Part shown: positions 36,471-45,381 of the stretch, in pieces
How positions within the stretch are numbered: position 1 is the first letter of the stretch
How the letters are laid out: each line of letters begins with the position of its first letter
Source: AC-32 sp035518635
Lineage (GTDB): Bacteria > Actinomycetota > Thermoleophilia > Gaiellales > Gaiellaceae
DNA length: 46,075 bases
Direction: 5' to 3'
NCBI GenBank assembly: GCA_035518635.1
Contig: DATIXI010000004.1
Span: forward strand, 1-46,075
Made by a program: the position numbers and the translations under genes
The notes under the pieces: generated by a model
Told to the model about the DNA's origin: nothing
The model's database searches: none
Seen by the model: the letters and a program-made list of their open reading frames with translations, nothing else

Positions 36471-36471
<1 letters not shown>
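35383..36471 (-). CDS. oppF: Peptide ABC transporter ATP-binding protein OppF/DppF-like
   Basis: 362 residues. Walker A GESGCGKST, signature FSGGQRQRIGVARAL, Walker B KLIVCDEPVSALD and the H-loop IAHDLN are intact. The C-terminal oligo/dipeptide-specific domain is present (CNFHPRCPRFREGHC), which in some homologues binds an iron-sulfur cluster. The N-terminus includes KKHFPVTRGIIFQ, typical of OppF. GTG 36471 overlaps the oppD stop by one base. It is the partner of OppD in energising peptide import. Confidence 0.94.
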
Positions 36472-37493
<1,022 letters not shown>

Positions 37494-37510
37494 GGAAGCC
37501 GAGTTTTAGC

Positions 37511-38482
37511 TCAGGCGAGCCTGATTCGTGGGTCGATGACCGCGTATAAGAGGTCGACGATCAGATTGAAGATGATGATCGCCAGGGTGGCGAACACCAC
37601 GATCCCCTGGGTCGTGGGTAAGTCGTCGTTCGTCAGGCTCTGGACGAGCGTCTGGCCGAGCCCGTGCATGCTGAACACGCTCTCGGTGAAGACCGCGCCG
37701 CCCAGGCCGAGCGCGATGTCCATGCCGAGCATCGTCACGACGGGCAGCATCGCGTTCCGCAGGACGTGCTTGATCATCACCTGCGACTCGGGTGCGCCCT
37801 TGGCGCGCGCGGTGCGCACGTAGTCCTCGTTGAGCGTCTCCATCACGCTCGCGCGGATCATCCGCACGTACAGCGCCGCGAACAGGATCGCGAACGTCGA
37901 CCACGGCAAGATCATGTGGTAGAACCACTGGACCACGCCGCCGCACGCCGCCCCGGGCGGTGGACTGAACACCTCGCAGTAGCCCGCAATCGGCGTGATC
38001 CCGAGCTTGTAGCCGAAGAACCACGAGAAGATCAGGCCGATCCAGACCGGATGGGCGGAGATCCCGATCAGGACGAAGATCATGGCCGACCTGTCTAAGA
38101 TCGTTCGCGGCCGTAACGCCGAGAGGACGCCGATCGGGATGGCGATCATCATCCAGAAGATCGCGCCGCCGAAGACGAGCGCGGCGGTGATCGGCGCGGC
38201 ACGGCCCACGATGGTGTTGATCTGCTGATGGTTGGCGAACGACTGGCCGAGCGAGTGGTCCACGACCAGGCGCTTGAGGAAGAGCCCGTACTGGTAGTAG
38301 ACCGGCTTGTCGAGCCCGAGATAGTGACGTGCCCTCGCGACGCAGGAGGGCGTCACGAGCTGACCGCAGGCCTTACGGCCCGGGTCCGTCGGGATCATGA
38401 AGAAGATGACGTAGGTGATCGCCGTGATGGCGATGAACATCACGACCGCCCACAACAACCGCCGGATGAGATAGCGAACCAT
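37511..38482 (-). CDS. oppB: Peptide ABC transporter permease OppB/DppB-like
   Basis: 323 residues with about six helices. The N-terminus (MVRYLIRRLLWAVVMFIAIT) and the cytoplasmic EAA loop (EDYVRTARAKGAPESQVMIKHVLRNA) that contacts the ATPases are typical of OppB/DppB. An extracellular insertion carries a pair of cysteines (GYCEVFSPPPGAACGG). ATG 38482 has AGGTGA upstream. The gene follows oppA after a 150-base spacer that contains two strong hairpins. Confidence 0.93.
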   Translation of the reverse strand: MVRYLIRRLLWAVVMFIAITAITYVIFFMIPTDPGRKACGQLVTPSCVARARHYLGLDKPVYYQYGLFLKRLVVDHSLGQSFANHQQINTIVGRAAPITAALVFGGAIFWMMIAIPIGVLSALRPRTILDRSAMIFVLIGISAHPVWIGLIFSWFFGYKLGITPIAGYCEVFSPPPGAACGGVVQWFYHMILPWSTFAILFAALYVRMIRASVMETLNEDYVRTARAKGAPESQVMIKHVLRNAMLPVVTMLGMDIALGLGGAVFTESVFSMHGLGQTLVQSLTNDDLPTTQGIVVFATLAIIIFNLIVDLLYAVIDPRIRLA

Positions 38483-38545
38483 CGTCGCGTCACCTAGTCC
38501 CGAACCGCGCGTCGAACACTACCCGAGTGCGCGGCAAAAGAAAGC

Positions 38546-38565
38546 CCGGCAGCGGGCCCTGCCGG
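38546..38565 (-). terminator. Hairpin plus T-run after oppA
   Basis: In the mRNA sense CCGGCAG (38559-38565) pairs with CTGCCGG (38546-38552) over a six-base loop, followed by GCTTTCTTTT (38536-38545). This matches a rho-independent terminator for oppA; partial readthrough would reduce oppB-D-F relative to oppA. Confidence 0.7.
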
Positions 38566-38573
38566 CAAAAGGC

Positions 38574-38603
38574 GCGAGGCGCCGGATTTCGCCGGCGCCT
38601 CGC
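38574..38603 (-). terminator. 12-bp perfect GC hairpin just after oppA
   Basis: GCGAGGCGCCGG (38574-38585) and CCGGCGCCTCGC (38592-38603) are exact complements around a six-base loop, 31 bases after the oppA stop. A run CTTTT follows in the mRNA before the next hairpin. It may stabilise the oppA transcript 3' end or act as first part of a double terminator. Confidence 0.72.
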
Positions 38604-38633
38604 AGTCAAACCTGACCTTGCTTTCAACCGCTC

Positions 38634-40307
38634 CTACTTGAGGCAGAGGAGGGCGAGGTCAGCCATGCCGTAGACAGGCTGGTACGTGTAGCAGCCAGTC
38701 TTGGCCGAGATGAACTCCCGGTCGTTGTCGTTGTCCCAAGCACCGATCGGCGCAGCGTTCTTCATCATCGACACGTCCAGCGAGCCGTAAGTGCTGTAGC
38801 GCTTCGACCCGGAGAGGTGGGATGCCGCCGCCATCGCCTTGTTGTACTTGGCGCTGTTGAAGTACGAGTAGTTGTTGTTGTTCGAGTCGTGGATCACGGT
38901 GCCGTTCAGCAGCACGTTGATGAAGTCGTACGGATCCGGATAGTCAGCGATCCAACCCACGTTGCAGATGTCGAACGCTTCGGTCTTCGTACCGCACTTC
39001 TTGTACATCGTGCCCGTGCCGTACTTCTGAACGTTGACGTTGATGCCAATGTTCTTGAAGTCGGCCTGAACGAGCGAGCCCTGGTTGGTGCCGATCGGGC
39101 TGTTCGACGTGTACATCGTCGCCGAGAGACCACTCTTGCCACCCATGAGGCTCTTCGCCTTGGTGAAGTTCGGGCGGTACGGATAGATGCTCGCGTTCTT
39201 GAAGCCCGAGAGGTTGGGCGGGAGGAGCTGGTCGGTCGGCTTCCCGGCGAACGCACCACGCAGGGTGATCATGCTCTTCCGGTCGAGCGCGAAGTTGGCC
39301 GCCTTGCGGACATTCACCGACGAGAAGGTCGGCCGCGTCGTCTTCAGAGCGAGGTAGCGGGTAGCGATGGTCGGGTTGACGTAGTAGCGCTTCTTGTTGA
39401 TGCCGAACTGCTTGGCGAGGCCGGCGTGCGCAGTCGGCGGAAGGCCACCCATGTCGTAGTTGATGTCACCGGCCTTCACCTGGGTGAAGGAGGTGTCCAC
39501 GTTGGTGTTGACGGCGACGACGCTGATCGTGCTCGCGTTGTGCGGGCGCGGACCGTTGTAGTGCGGGTTCCGCTTGATCAGGATCGGGCCGTTCGGCGTG
39601 CGGGCCGCAACGTAGTACGGACCGGAGCCGGGGAACGTGTTGACGCCTGCCGCGGTGATCGGCAGCGCGCCCTTCTGACCCGGAGCAGGAACCGGGCAGA
39701 AGAAGAGCATCGCCATCCGGGAGATGACGTCGGGAGCCGGGGCGGTGAGGTTCAGCGTGAGCTTCTGCCCACTTGCCTTGACGCCCGGGACGCTCGAACC
39801 ATGGCCGGCGATGACGTTCTCCGCGCCGACGAGGTCGTGGATGAACGGCTCGGTCGGACCAATGCCCTTCTGATCCGTGAGCGCGTCACGATCGATCGCC
39901 GCCTTGTAGTTCTTCGCGGTGATCGGGAGACCGTTCGAGAACTTCATTCCCTTGCGGACGGTGAAGACGTACCGCTTGCCGTGATTGGACACCTTAGGGA
40001 AGCCGGCGGCGCCATCCGGATACACGCGCGACCCCGCGGGGGCCGGCTTGTCCGGGTAGTTCATCAGCGGCCGACAGCTGACGTAGAGGATGTCCCAGCT
40101 CAACTGGTAATACGCCAGCGCGGGGTCGATGTAGTCGACGTCCGAGCTCGACATGTTGAGCTTCAACGTGCCGCCCTTCTTCGCTCCTGCAAGCGAACCC
40201 TGGGCGCCGTTGACGCTGCTCTTCGCAGTTGAGGCAAAGCCTGCCGCGAGAAGCAGGGCTGCTCCGATCACCACGGCGGCGACCGAAAAACCGAGCCGTT
40301 TGTGCAT
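38634..40307 (-). CDS. oppA: Peptide ABC transporter substrate-binding protein (SBP family 5)
   Basis: 557 residues, extracytoplasmic solute-binding protein family 5. The N-terminus is a signal peptide (MHKRLGFSVAAVVIGAALLLAAGF). The lipobox position is LAAGF, with Phe instead of the Cys expected for a lipoprotein. Mature parts include DYIDPALAYYQLSW, RKGMKFSNGLPITAKNY, RKAANFALDRKSMI and ADYPDPYDFINVLL, all family-5 signatures. It binds peptides or a related ligand outside the cell. ATG 40307 is preceded by a strong AAAGGAG. Gene order is oppC-oppA-oppB-oppD-oppF. Confidence 0.94.
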   Translation of the reverse strand: MHKRLGFSVAAVVIGAALLLAAGFASTAKSSVNGAQGSLAGAKKGGTLKLNMSSSDVDYIDPALAYYQLSWDILYVSCRPLMNYPDKPAPAGSRVYPDGAAGFPKVSNHGKRYVFTVRKGMKFSNGLPITAKNYKAAIDRDALTDQKGIGPTEPFIHDLVGAENVIAGHGSSVPGVKASGQKLTLNLTAPAPDVISRMAMLFFCPVPAPGQKGALPITAAGVNTFPGSGPYYVAARTPNGPILIKRNPHYNGPRPHNASTISVVAVNTNVDTSFTQVKAGDINYDMGGLPPTAHAGLAKQFGINKKRYYVNPTIATRYLALKTTRPTFSSVNVRKAANFALDRKSMITLRGAFAGKPTDQLLPPNLSGFKNASIYPYRPNFTKAKSLMGGKSGLSATMYTSNSPIGTNQGSLVQADFKNIGINVNVQKYGTGTMYKKCGTKTEAFDICNVGWIADYPDPYDFINVLLNGTVIHDSNNNNYSYFNSAKYNKAMAAASHLSGSKRYSTYGSLDVSMMKNAAPIGAWDNDNDREFISAKTGCYTYQPVYGMADLALLCLK

Positions 40308-40372
40308 GTCACTCCTTTCGATTACAGCCGCGAGCCAGCACAGGTCGTGGCCCTCGGACGCGCGTGCGTCCT

Positions 40373-40409
40373 GTCCCTAAGACGGGTCTAAGAGCATTTG
40401 GTTAGGGAC
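40373..40409. repeat. 8-bp inverted repeat upstream of oppA
   Basis: GTCCCTAA (40373-40380) and TTAGGGAC (40402-40409) are exact complements separated by 21 bases, between the oppC stop and the oppA start. It could be a regulatory site for oppA or a weak oppC transcript end; no T-run follows. Confidence 0.55.
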
Positions 40410-40428
40410 CGGGATTTCGGCTTGGCGA

Positions 40429-41538
40429 CTAGGCGCCGCGCGGGTCGAACGCGTCGCGCAGGCCGTCGCCCAGGAGGTTGAACGCGAGAGTCGCGAACAG
40501 CACTGCCAGGCCGGGCCAGAGCATCAGCCAGGGCACGGTCAGGTAGTAGTCCGGCGCCGTCGAGAGCAGGTTGCCCCAGCTCGGCGTCGGCAGCGGGATT
40601 CCGATCCCGAGGAACGAGAGCCCGGCCTCGAGCAGGATGTTCGCGGCGATGATGAGCGTCGAGTAGACGATGATCGGCGCCACGAGGTGCGGCAGCAGGT
40701 GCGAGCGGATGATCCGCCAGTCGCCGGCACCGGTCATGCGCGCGGCCTCGACGAACTCCTTCTCGCGCAGCGACAGGACCTGCGCGCGGATGATCCTGCA
40801 GGGGTAGTACCACGTGAAGAGGCCGATCACGAGGACGAGCGTGATCACCCCCTTGCCGAAGACACCCCCCATTGTGAAATCGTCGAGCCGGGGTCCGACC
40901 GTGCTCGCCAGGGCGACGATGAACAGCAGGATCGGGAACGCCATGATGATCTCGGTCAGGCGCGATATGAACGTGTCAGTCGCCCCGGCGTAGTAGCCGG
41001 CGAGCGCACCGCATAACACTCCGATGATCATCGCCAGCAGCGTCGCTCCGAGCGCGACCTCGAGCGAGGTCTGCGCGCCGTAGAGCATGCGCAGGAACTC
41101 GTCGCGCCCGAGCTGGGAGTCTGCGCCCAACACGAGCAGCGTCTTCGTGCAGGGCAGGCCTGGGGAACACGGCAGGCCGGCGGGCCCCGACTTGATGTGC
41201 GTCCACGGCCCGACCGGCAGCGACTCCGAGGTCAGCGCCTGCGAGGTGAAGACGACGTTCGGCCCGTGGCCGAGGATTCGCTGCGCGATCGGCGCGCCGG
41301 CGAAGGCCACGAGGAACATGAAGATGATGAAGATCCCGCCGCCGACCGCAACCTTGTCGCGGCGGAAGCGCCGCCAGACCTGCTCCCAGTAGCCACGCGC
41401 CTGGACGGCCTGGGCCTGCTCGCCGCCAAGGTCGGGCCCCGACTCGGTCGCGACCGTGCCTGCGAGGCCCGCTTGCGCGCCTAGGACTTCGCGTGGTTGC
41501 TGCCGAGTCGCCAAGGTCGTCGGAATATAGCGCCGCAC
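40429..41538 (-). CDS. oppC: Peptide ABC transporter permease OppC/DppC-like
   Basis: 369 residues. A long cytoplasmic N-terminus (about 1-65) precedes the first helix (GGGIFIIFMFLVAFAGAP). An extracellular segment holds two cysteines (CSPGLPCTK). The ATPase-contact EAA loop reads KEFVEAARMTGAGDWRIIRSH and the C-terminus is LLGDGLRDAFDPRG, a typical OppC end. Starts at GTG 41538 and is the first opp gene, 40 bases after atpG. It pairs with OppB to form the channel. Confidence 0.93.
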   Translation of the reverse strand: MRRYIPTTLATRQQPREVLGAQAGLAGTVATESGPDLGGEQAQAVQARGYWEQVWRRFRRDKVAVGGGIFIIFMFLVAFAGAPIAQRILGHGPNVVFTSQALTSESLPVGPWTHIKSGPAGLPCSPGLPCTKTLLVLGADSQLGRDEFLRMLYGAQTSLEVALGATLLAMIIGVLCGALAGYYAGATDTFISRLTEIIMAFPILLFIVALASTVGPRLDDFTMGGVFGKGVITLVLVIGLFTWYYPCRIIRAQVLSLREKEFVEAARMTGAGDWRIIRSHLLPHLVAPIIVYSTLIIAANILLEAGLSFLGIGIPLPTPSWGNLLSTAPDYYLTVPWLMLWPGLAVLFATLAFNLLGDGLRDAFDPRGA

Positions 41539-41581
41539 TCACGGCGCCGCACCTGATTGGACGCCGGAAACGGCCGCGCGG

Positions 41582-42475
41582 TTAGGCGGTCAGCGCGTCA
41601 GCGCCGGCGACGACCTCGAGGATCTCCTGCGTGATCTCGGCCTGGCGAGCCCGGTTCAGGTCGAGCGTCAGGCTGTCGATCAGCTCGGCGGCGTTCTTGG
41701 AGGCGTTCCGCATCGCGGTCATCCGCGCCCCGTGCTCCGAGGCGGCCGACTCGAGCAGCGCCCGGTAGACCTCGGTCTCCACATAGACGGGCAGGAGTCG
41801 CTCGAGGATCTGCTCCGGCTCCGGCTCGTAGATGAAATCGCCGAGCAGCGCCTGGAGCCGCTCCTCCTCTTCTTCTTCACGCGCGAGGACCTCTGGGGAG
41901 ATCGGCAGGACCTGCTGCTCCGTCACCCGCTGCACGAGCGGGGAGACGTAGCTGTTGTAGACCAGCACCGCGCGGTCGATCTCCTCGCTCGAATAGAGCT
42001 CCGTCAGCCGGTGCGCCACGGCCTGGGCGTCCGCGTACACGGGCCGATCGGTGAAGCCGACCCAGGACTGGTCGAGCTCGTAGCGCCGGAACTGGAGTGT
42101 CGAGCGGCCCTTCCGCCCGACCGCGAGCCAGCGCACGTCCTGACCCTCGGCGCGGAGGCTGCGCTCGAGCGCGAACGCACGGCGCAGGATCTGGCCGTTG
42201 AACGCACCGGCCAACCCGCGGTCTCCGCTGAGCGCGACGATTGCGACCGTGCGCGGCTCGCGCCGCTGGAGAAGCGTGAGACCGCGAAGCGACGACGCGG
42301 CCCGCGCCGTCCCGGCCGTCAGCTCCTGCATGCGGTCGGCGTAGTCGCGGAGCTGGATGATCCGCTCCTCGGCCCGGCGCAGGCGAGCGCCGGCAACGAG
42401 CTCCATCGCCTTGGTGATCTTGCGCGTGTTGCCGACGGAGCGGATCCGCCGCTTGATGTCGTGGAGGGTGGCCAA
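41582..42475 (-). CDS. atpG: ATP synthase gamma subunit
   Basis: 297 residues. The rotating shaft of F1: conserved termini ATLHDIKRRIRSVGNTRKITKAMELVA and the C-terminal NASKNAAELIDSLTLDLNRARQAEITQEI, which form the coiled coil. The start is a TTG at 42475, directly after the atpA TAG stop (42476-42478), which implies reinitiation. Here the ATP synthase operon normally continues with atpD but instead meets oppC. Confidence 0.96.
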   Translation of the reverse strand: MATLHDIKRRIRSVGNTRKITKAMELVAGARLRRAEERIIQLRDYADRMQELTAGTARAASSLRGLTLLQRREPRTVAIVALSGDRGLAGAFNGQILRRAFALERSLRAEGQDVRWLAVGRKGRSTLQFRRYELDQSWVGFTDRPVYADAQAVAHRLTELYSSEEIDRAVLVYNSYVSPLVQRVTEQQVLPISPEVLAREEEEEERLQALLGDFIYEPEPEQILERLLPVYVETEVYRALLESAASEHGARMTAMRNASKNAAELIDSLTLDLNRARQAEITQEILEVVAGADALTA

Positions 42476-44005
42476 CTACCCCGCGACCGCCGCCTCGTCC
42501 TTGACCGCGAAGCCCTGCTTGAACCTGCCGATCTGCGCGCTCAGCCGCTCGGCCAGTTCGTCGCCCAGGTCGCCCGTCTCTCGGATCTCCTTGTAGACCG
42601 ACTCCTCCGCCTGCATGAACTCGCGCAGCTCCTCCTGAAAGCGCGAGACCTGCGCGGTCGGGATCTCGTCCAGGTCGCCGCTGATGCCCGCGTACAGGGC
42701 CACGACCTGCTGCTCCATCGGCCACGGGTCGTACTGGGGCTGGTTCAGGGTCGCGACCATCCGCTCCCCCCGTGCGAGCGTGCGCTGCGTCGCCTGGTCG
42801 AGCTCCGACCCGAACTGCGCGAACGCCTCCAGCTCGCGGTACTGCGAGAGGTCGAGGCGCAGGCGCCCGGCGACCTTCTTCATCGCCTTCGTCTGCGCGC
42901 TCGAGCCCACGCGCGAGACCGAGCGGCCGACGTCCACCGCGGGCCTGACGCCCGAGAAGAAGAGGTCGGACTCGAGGAAGATCTGACCGTCCGTGATCGA
43001 GATCACGTTCGTCGGGATGTAGGCGGCGATGTCGCCGGCCTGCGTCTCGATCAGCGGCAGCGCGGTGAGCGAGCCCCCGCCCAGCTGGTCGTTGAGCTTG
43101 CACGCGCGCTCGAGCAGCCGCGAGTGGAGGTAGAAGACGTCGCCGGGGAACGCCTCGCGGCCGGGCGGGCGACGCAGGAGCAGCGACATCTGGCGGTAGG
43201 CGTCCGCGTGCTTCGAGAGGTCGTCGTACATGCAGAGCGCGTGGCCGCCGTTGAACATGATGTGCTCTCCCATCGCGCAGCCCGCGTAGGGCGCCATCCA
43301 CTTGATCGGCGCGGCCTCGGAGGCACGCGCGCTGACGATGATCGTGTAGTCCATCGCGCCCGCGTCCTTGAGCCGCTCGTAGACCTGGGCGACCGTCGAG
43401 GCCTTCTGACCGATCGCGACGTAGATGCAGACCACGTTCTGGTCGTGCTGGTTGAGGATCGTGTCGACGAGGATCGCCGTCTTGCCGGTCGAGCGGTCAC
43501 CGATGATCAGCTCGCGCTGGCCGCGCCCGACGTTCGTCATCGAGTCGATTGCCTTGACGCCCGTCTGCAGCGGCTCCTTCACCGGCTGCCGGTCGACGAC
43601 CCCGGGAGCCTTGAACTCGAGCGGGCGTGTCTGCTCGGCCTTGATCGGGCCGCCTCCGTCGAGCGGGCGGCCGAGCGGGTCGACCACGCGGCCGAGCAGG
43701 GCATCGCCGACGGGCACGCTCGCTACGCGGCCCGTGCGCTTCACGGGCTCGCCCTCCTTCACGTGCTCCCACTCGCCGAAGAGCGCCGCGCCGACGTTGT
43801 CCTCCTCCAGGTTGAACGCAAGCCCGACGACCCCGTGCTCCAGCTCGAGCATCTCGAGAGCGACGGCGTTCTCGAGCCCGTAGATGCGGGCGATCCCGTC
43901 GCCGACCTGGAGGACGGCGCCGACCTCCGCGAGGTCGGTCTCGACGTCGTACTCCTCGATCCGCTGCTTGAGGATCGCGGTGATCTCTTCGGGGCGAAGC
44001 TTCAC
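42476..44005 (-). CDS. atpA: ATP synthase alpha subunit
   Basis: 509 residues, noncatalytic nucleotide-binding subunit. N-terminal beta-barrel, Walker A GDRSTGKTA, then PYAGCAMGEH and SALTALPLIETQAGD-like GGGSLTALPLIETQAGD, arginine finger region SVSRVGSSAQTKAMKKVAG. Full length. ATG 44005 lies 42 bases after the atpH stop. Confidence 0.97.
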   Translation of the reverse strand: MKLRPEEITAILKQRIEEYDVETDLAEVGAVLQVGDGIARIYGLENAVALEMLELEHGVVGLAFNLEEDNVGAALFGEWEHVKEGEPVKRTGRVASVPVGDALLGRVVDPLGRPLDGGGPIKAEQTRPLEFKAPGVVDRQPVKEPLQTGVKAIDSMTNVGRGQRELIIGDRSTGKTAILVDTILNQHDQNVVCIYVAIGQKASTVAQVYERLKDAGAMDYTIIVSARASEAAPIKWMAPYAGCAMGEHIMFNGGHALCMYDDLSKHADAYRQMSLLLRRPPGREAFPGDVFYLHSRLLERACKLNDQLGGGSLTALPLIETQAGDIAAYIPTNVISITDGQIFLESDLFFSGVRPAVDVGRSVSRVGSSAQTKAMKKVAGRLRLDLSQYRELEAFAQFGSELDQATQRTLARGERMVATLNQPQYDPWPMEQQVVALYAGISGDLDEIPTAQVSRFQEELREFMQAEESVYKEIRETGDLGDELAERLSAQIGRFKQGFAVKDEAAVAG

Positions 44006-44047
44006 GGAGTCTCCTTCGGTTCGGTGTCTGCCAGTTGCATCGAATCC

Positions 44048-44578
44048 CTAGGCGGCGGCCAGCTCCCGCCGGAGACGCTCGAGCCGCCCGCGCACGCTGG
44101 CGTCGAGCCGGTACGAGCCGATCTGGATCACGACCCCGCCGATCAGGCTCGGGTCCACGCTCCGCGTCGCCTCGACCTTGCGGCCCGAGGCCTCCTCGAT
44201 GCGCTTCATCAGCTTCCGGGCCTCCGCGTCCGAGAGCTCGACGGCGGTCGTGAGCTCGACGTGGACGACGCCCTCGTGCTCGGCGACGAGCCGCTCGAAC
44301 TCGCGCGCGATCTCCTCGAGCAGGCCGGCGCGGCCCTTGTCCGCGAGCAGGAGCACGAAGTTGCGGACGAGCTCCTCGCCTCCGGCGAGCAGGTCCTGGA
44401 GCGCGGCTGCCTTCGCTCGCGGGTCGAGTTGCGGGTTGCGCAGCAGCTCGCGCAGCTCGGGCACCTCCGCGGCTGCCTCGGCGAGCTGGGCCAGGCCGGC
44501 CCGGACCTCCTTCAGCCGCCCCTCGTCGCGCGCCGCGTCGTAGAGCGCCCTTGCATACACACGATCAACGACTCCCAT
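44048..44578 (-). CDS. atpH: ATP synthase delta subunit
   Basis: 176 residues: GVVDRVYARALYDAARDEGR at the N-terminus and GGVVIQIGSYRLDASVRGRL near the C-terminus are the family hallmarks. Delta joins the F1 head to the peripheral b stalk. The ATG overlaps the atpF stop by one base (TGATG). No fusion with the b subunit, unlike mycobacteria where delta and b are joined. Confidence 0.95.
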   Translation of the reverse strand: MGVVDRVYARALYDAARDEGRLKEVRAGLAQLAEAAAEVPELRELLRNPQLDPRAKAAALQDLLAGGEELVRNFVLLLADKGRAGLLEEIAREFERLVAEHEGVVHVELTTAVELSDAEARKLMKRIEEASGRKVEATRSVDPSLIGGVVIQIGSYRLDASVRGRLERLRRELAAA

Positions 44579-45105
44579 CAGCTGTTCCGCGACTCCAGCA
44601 CGGAGAAGTCGAGCTCGCCGACCGCCTCCTCGATCAGGCGGCGGTGGTCGGCGTCGTCGAGCGCCTTGCCGGTCACCTTCGTCGCGGCGACGAGGCTGAG
44701 GTCGGCCACCTCGGTGCGGATCAGGTCGAGCGCGCGCCGCGTCTCCGCCTCGATCTGCTTGTGCGTCTCGTCGAGCCGGCGCTGGCGCTCGGCCTCGGTC
44801 TCGTCGCGCATGCGCCGCTCGTTCGCCTCGGCGACGCGGCGAGCCTCGGCGAGGATCTCCTCCGCCTCGCCCTTGGCCTGACCGATCAGCTGGCGGTGCT
44901 CCTCCAGCAGCTCGTGGGCCTCCTCCCGGGCGCGGTCCGCCTCCTCGAGCGACTGCCGGATCCGGTCGCGCCGCTCGTCGATCGCCTGCTGGATCGGGGC
45001 GAACGCCCAGCGCTTCAGCACGAACAGGCAGATCAGGAAGCAGACGATCGTCCAGATCATCAGCCCGGGCGTGACCTGGATGAGCGGGTTGGTGGCGAGA
45101 GGCAT
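44578..45105 (-). CDS. atpF: ATP synthase b subunit
   Basis: 175 residues from ATG 45105. One N-terminal membrane helix (about 14-32, PGLMIWTIVCFLICLFVL) is followed by a long charged coiled coil rich in Ala, Glu and Arg, the peripheral stalk. The start overlaps the atpE stop by one base; the frame upstream of 45105 is an arginine-rich shadow. A single b subunit gene is present. Confidence 0.95.
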   Translation of the reverse strand: MPLATNPLIQVTPGLMIWTIVCFLICLFVLKRWAFAPIQQAIDERRDRIRQSLEEADRAREEAHELLEEHRQLIGQAKGEAEEILAEARRVAEANERRMRDETEAERQRRLDETHKQIEAETRRALDLIRTEVADLSLVAATKVTGKALDDADHRRLIEEAVGELDFSVLESRNS

Positions 45106-45368
45106 CAGACCAGGACGTAGGCGAGGATCGAGCCGAGCAGGCCGTAGAAGACGACCGCCTCGGTGAGGGCGAAGCCGAGCCACTGGATGCCCTGGAGCTC
45201 TCCGCGGAGCTCGGGCTGCCGGGCGACCGACTGGATCATCGAGCCGAAGATGTTGCCGATGCCGACGCCGGCGCCGAGAGCGCCGAGGCCGACGCCGAGC
45301 GCGAGGCCGATCGCCTTGCCGGCTTTCGTGACGTCGCCGCTGGTGGCGGCGAGGATGTAACCAAGCAT
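45105..45368 (-). CDS. atpE: ATP synthase c subunit
   Basis: 87 residues, two hydrophobic helices with the polar loop ARQPEL. The glycine-rich helix 1 (LALGVGLGALGAGVGIGN) packs in the ring. The ion-carrying carboxylate is Glu in FALTEAVVFYGLL. The Gln-plus-Ser/Thr ligands of sodium-type c subunits are not seen, so protons are the likely coupling ion. The ATG at 45368 is followed by a short N-terminal stretch before helix 1. Confidence 0.95.
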   Translation of the reverse strand: MLGYILAATSGDVTKAGKAIGLALGVGLGALGAGVGIGNIFGSMIQSVARQPELRGELQGIQWLGFALTEAVVFYGLLGSILAYVLV

Positions 45369-45381
45369 TGACTTTCTCCTC

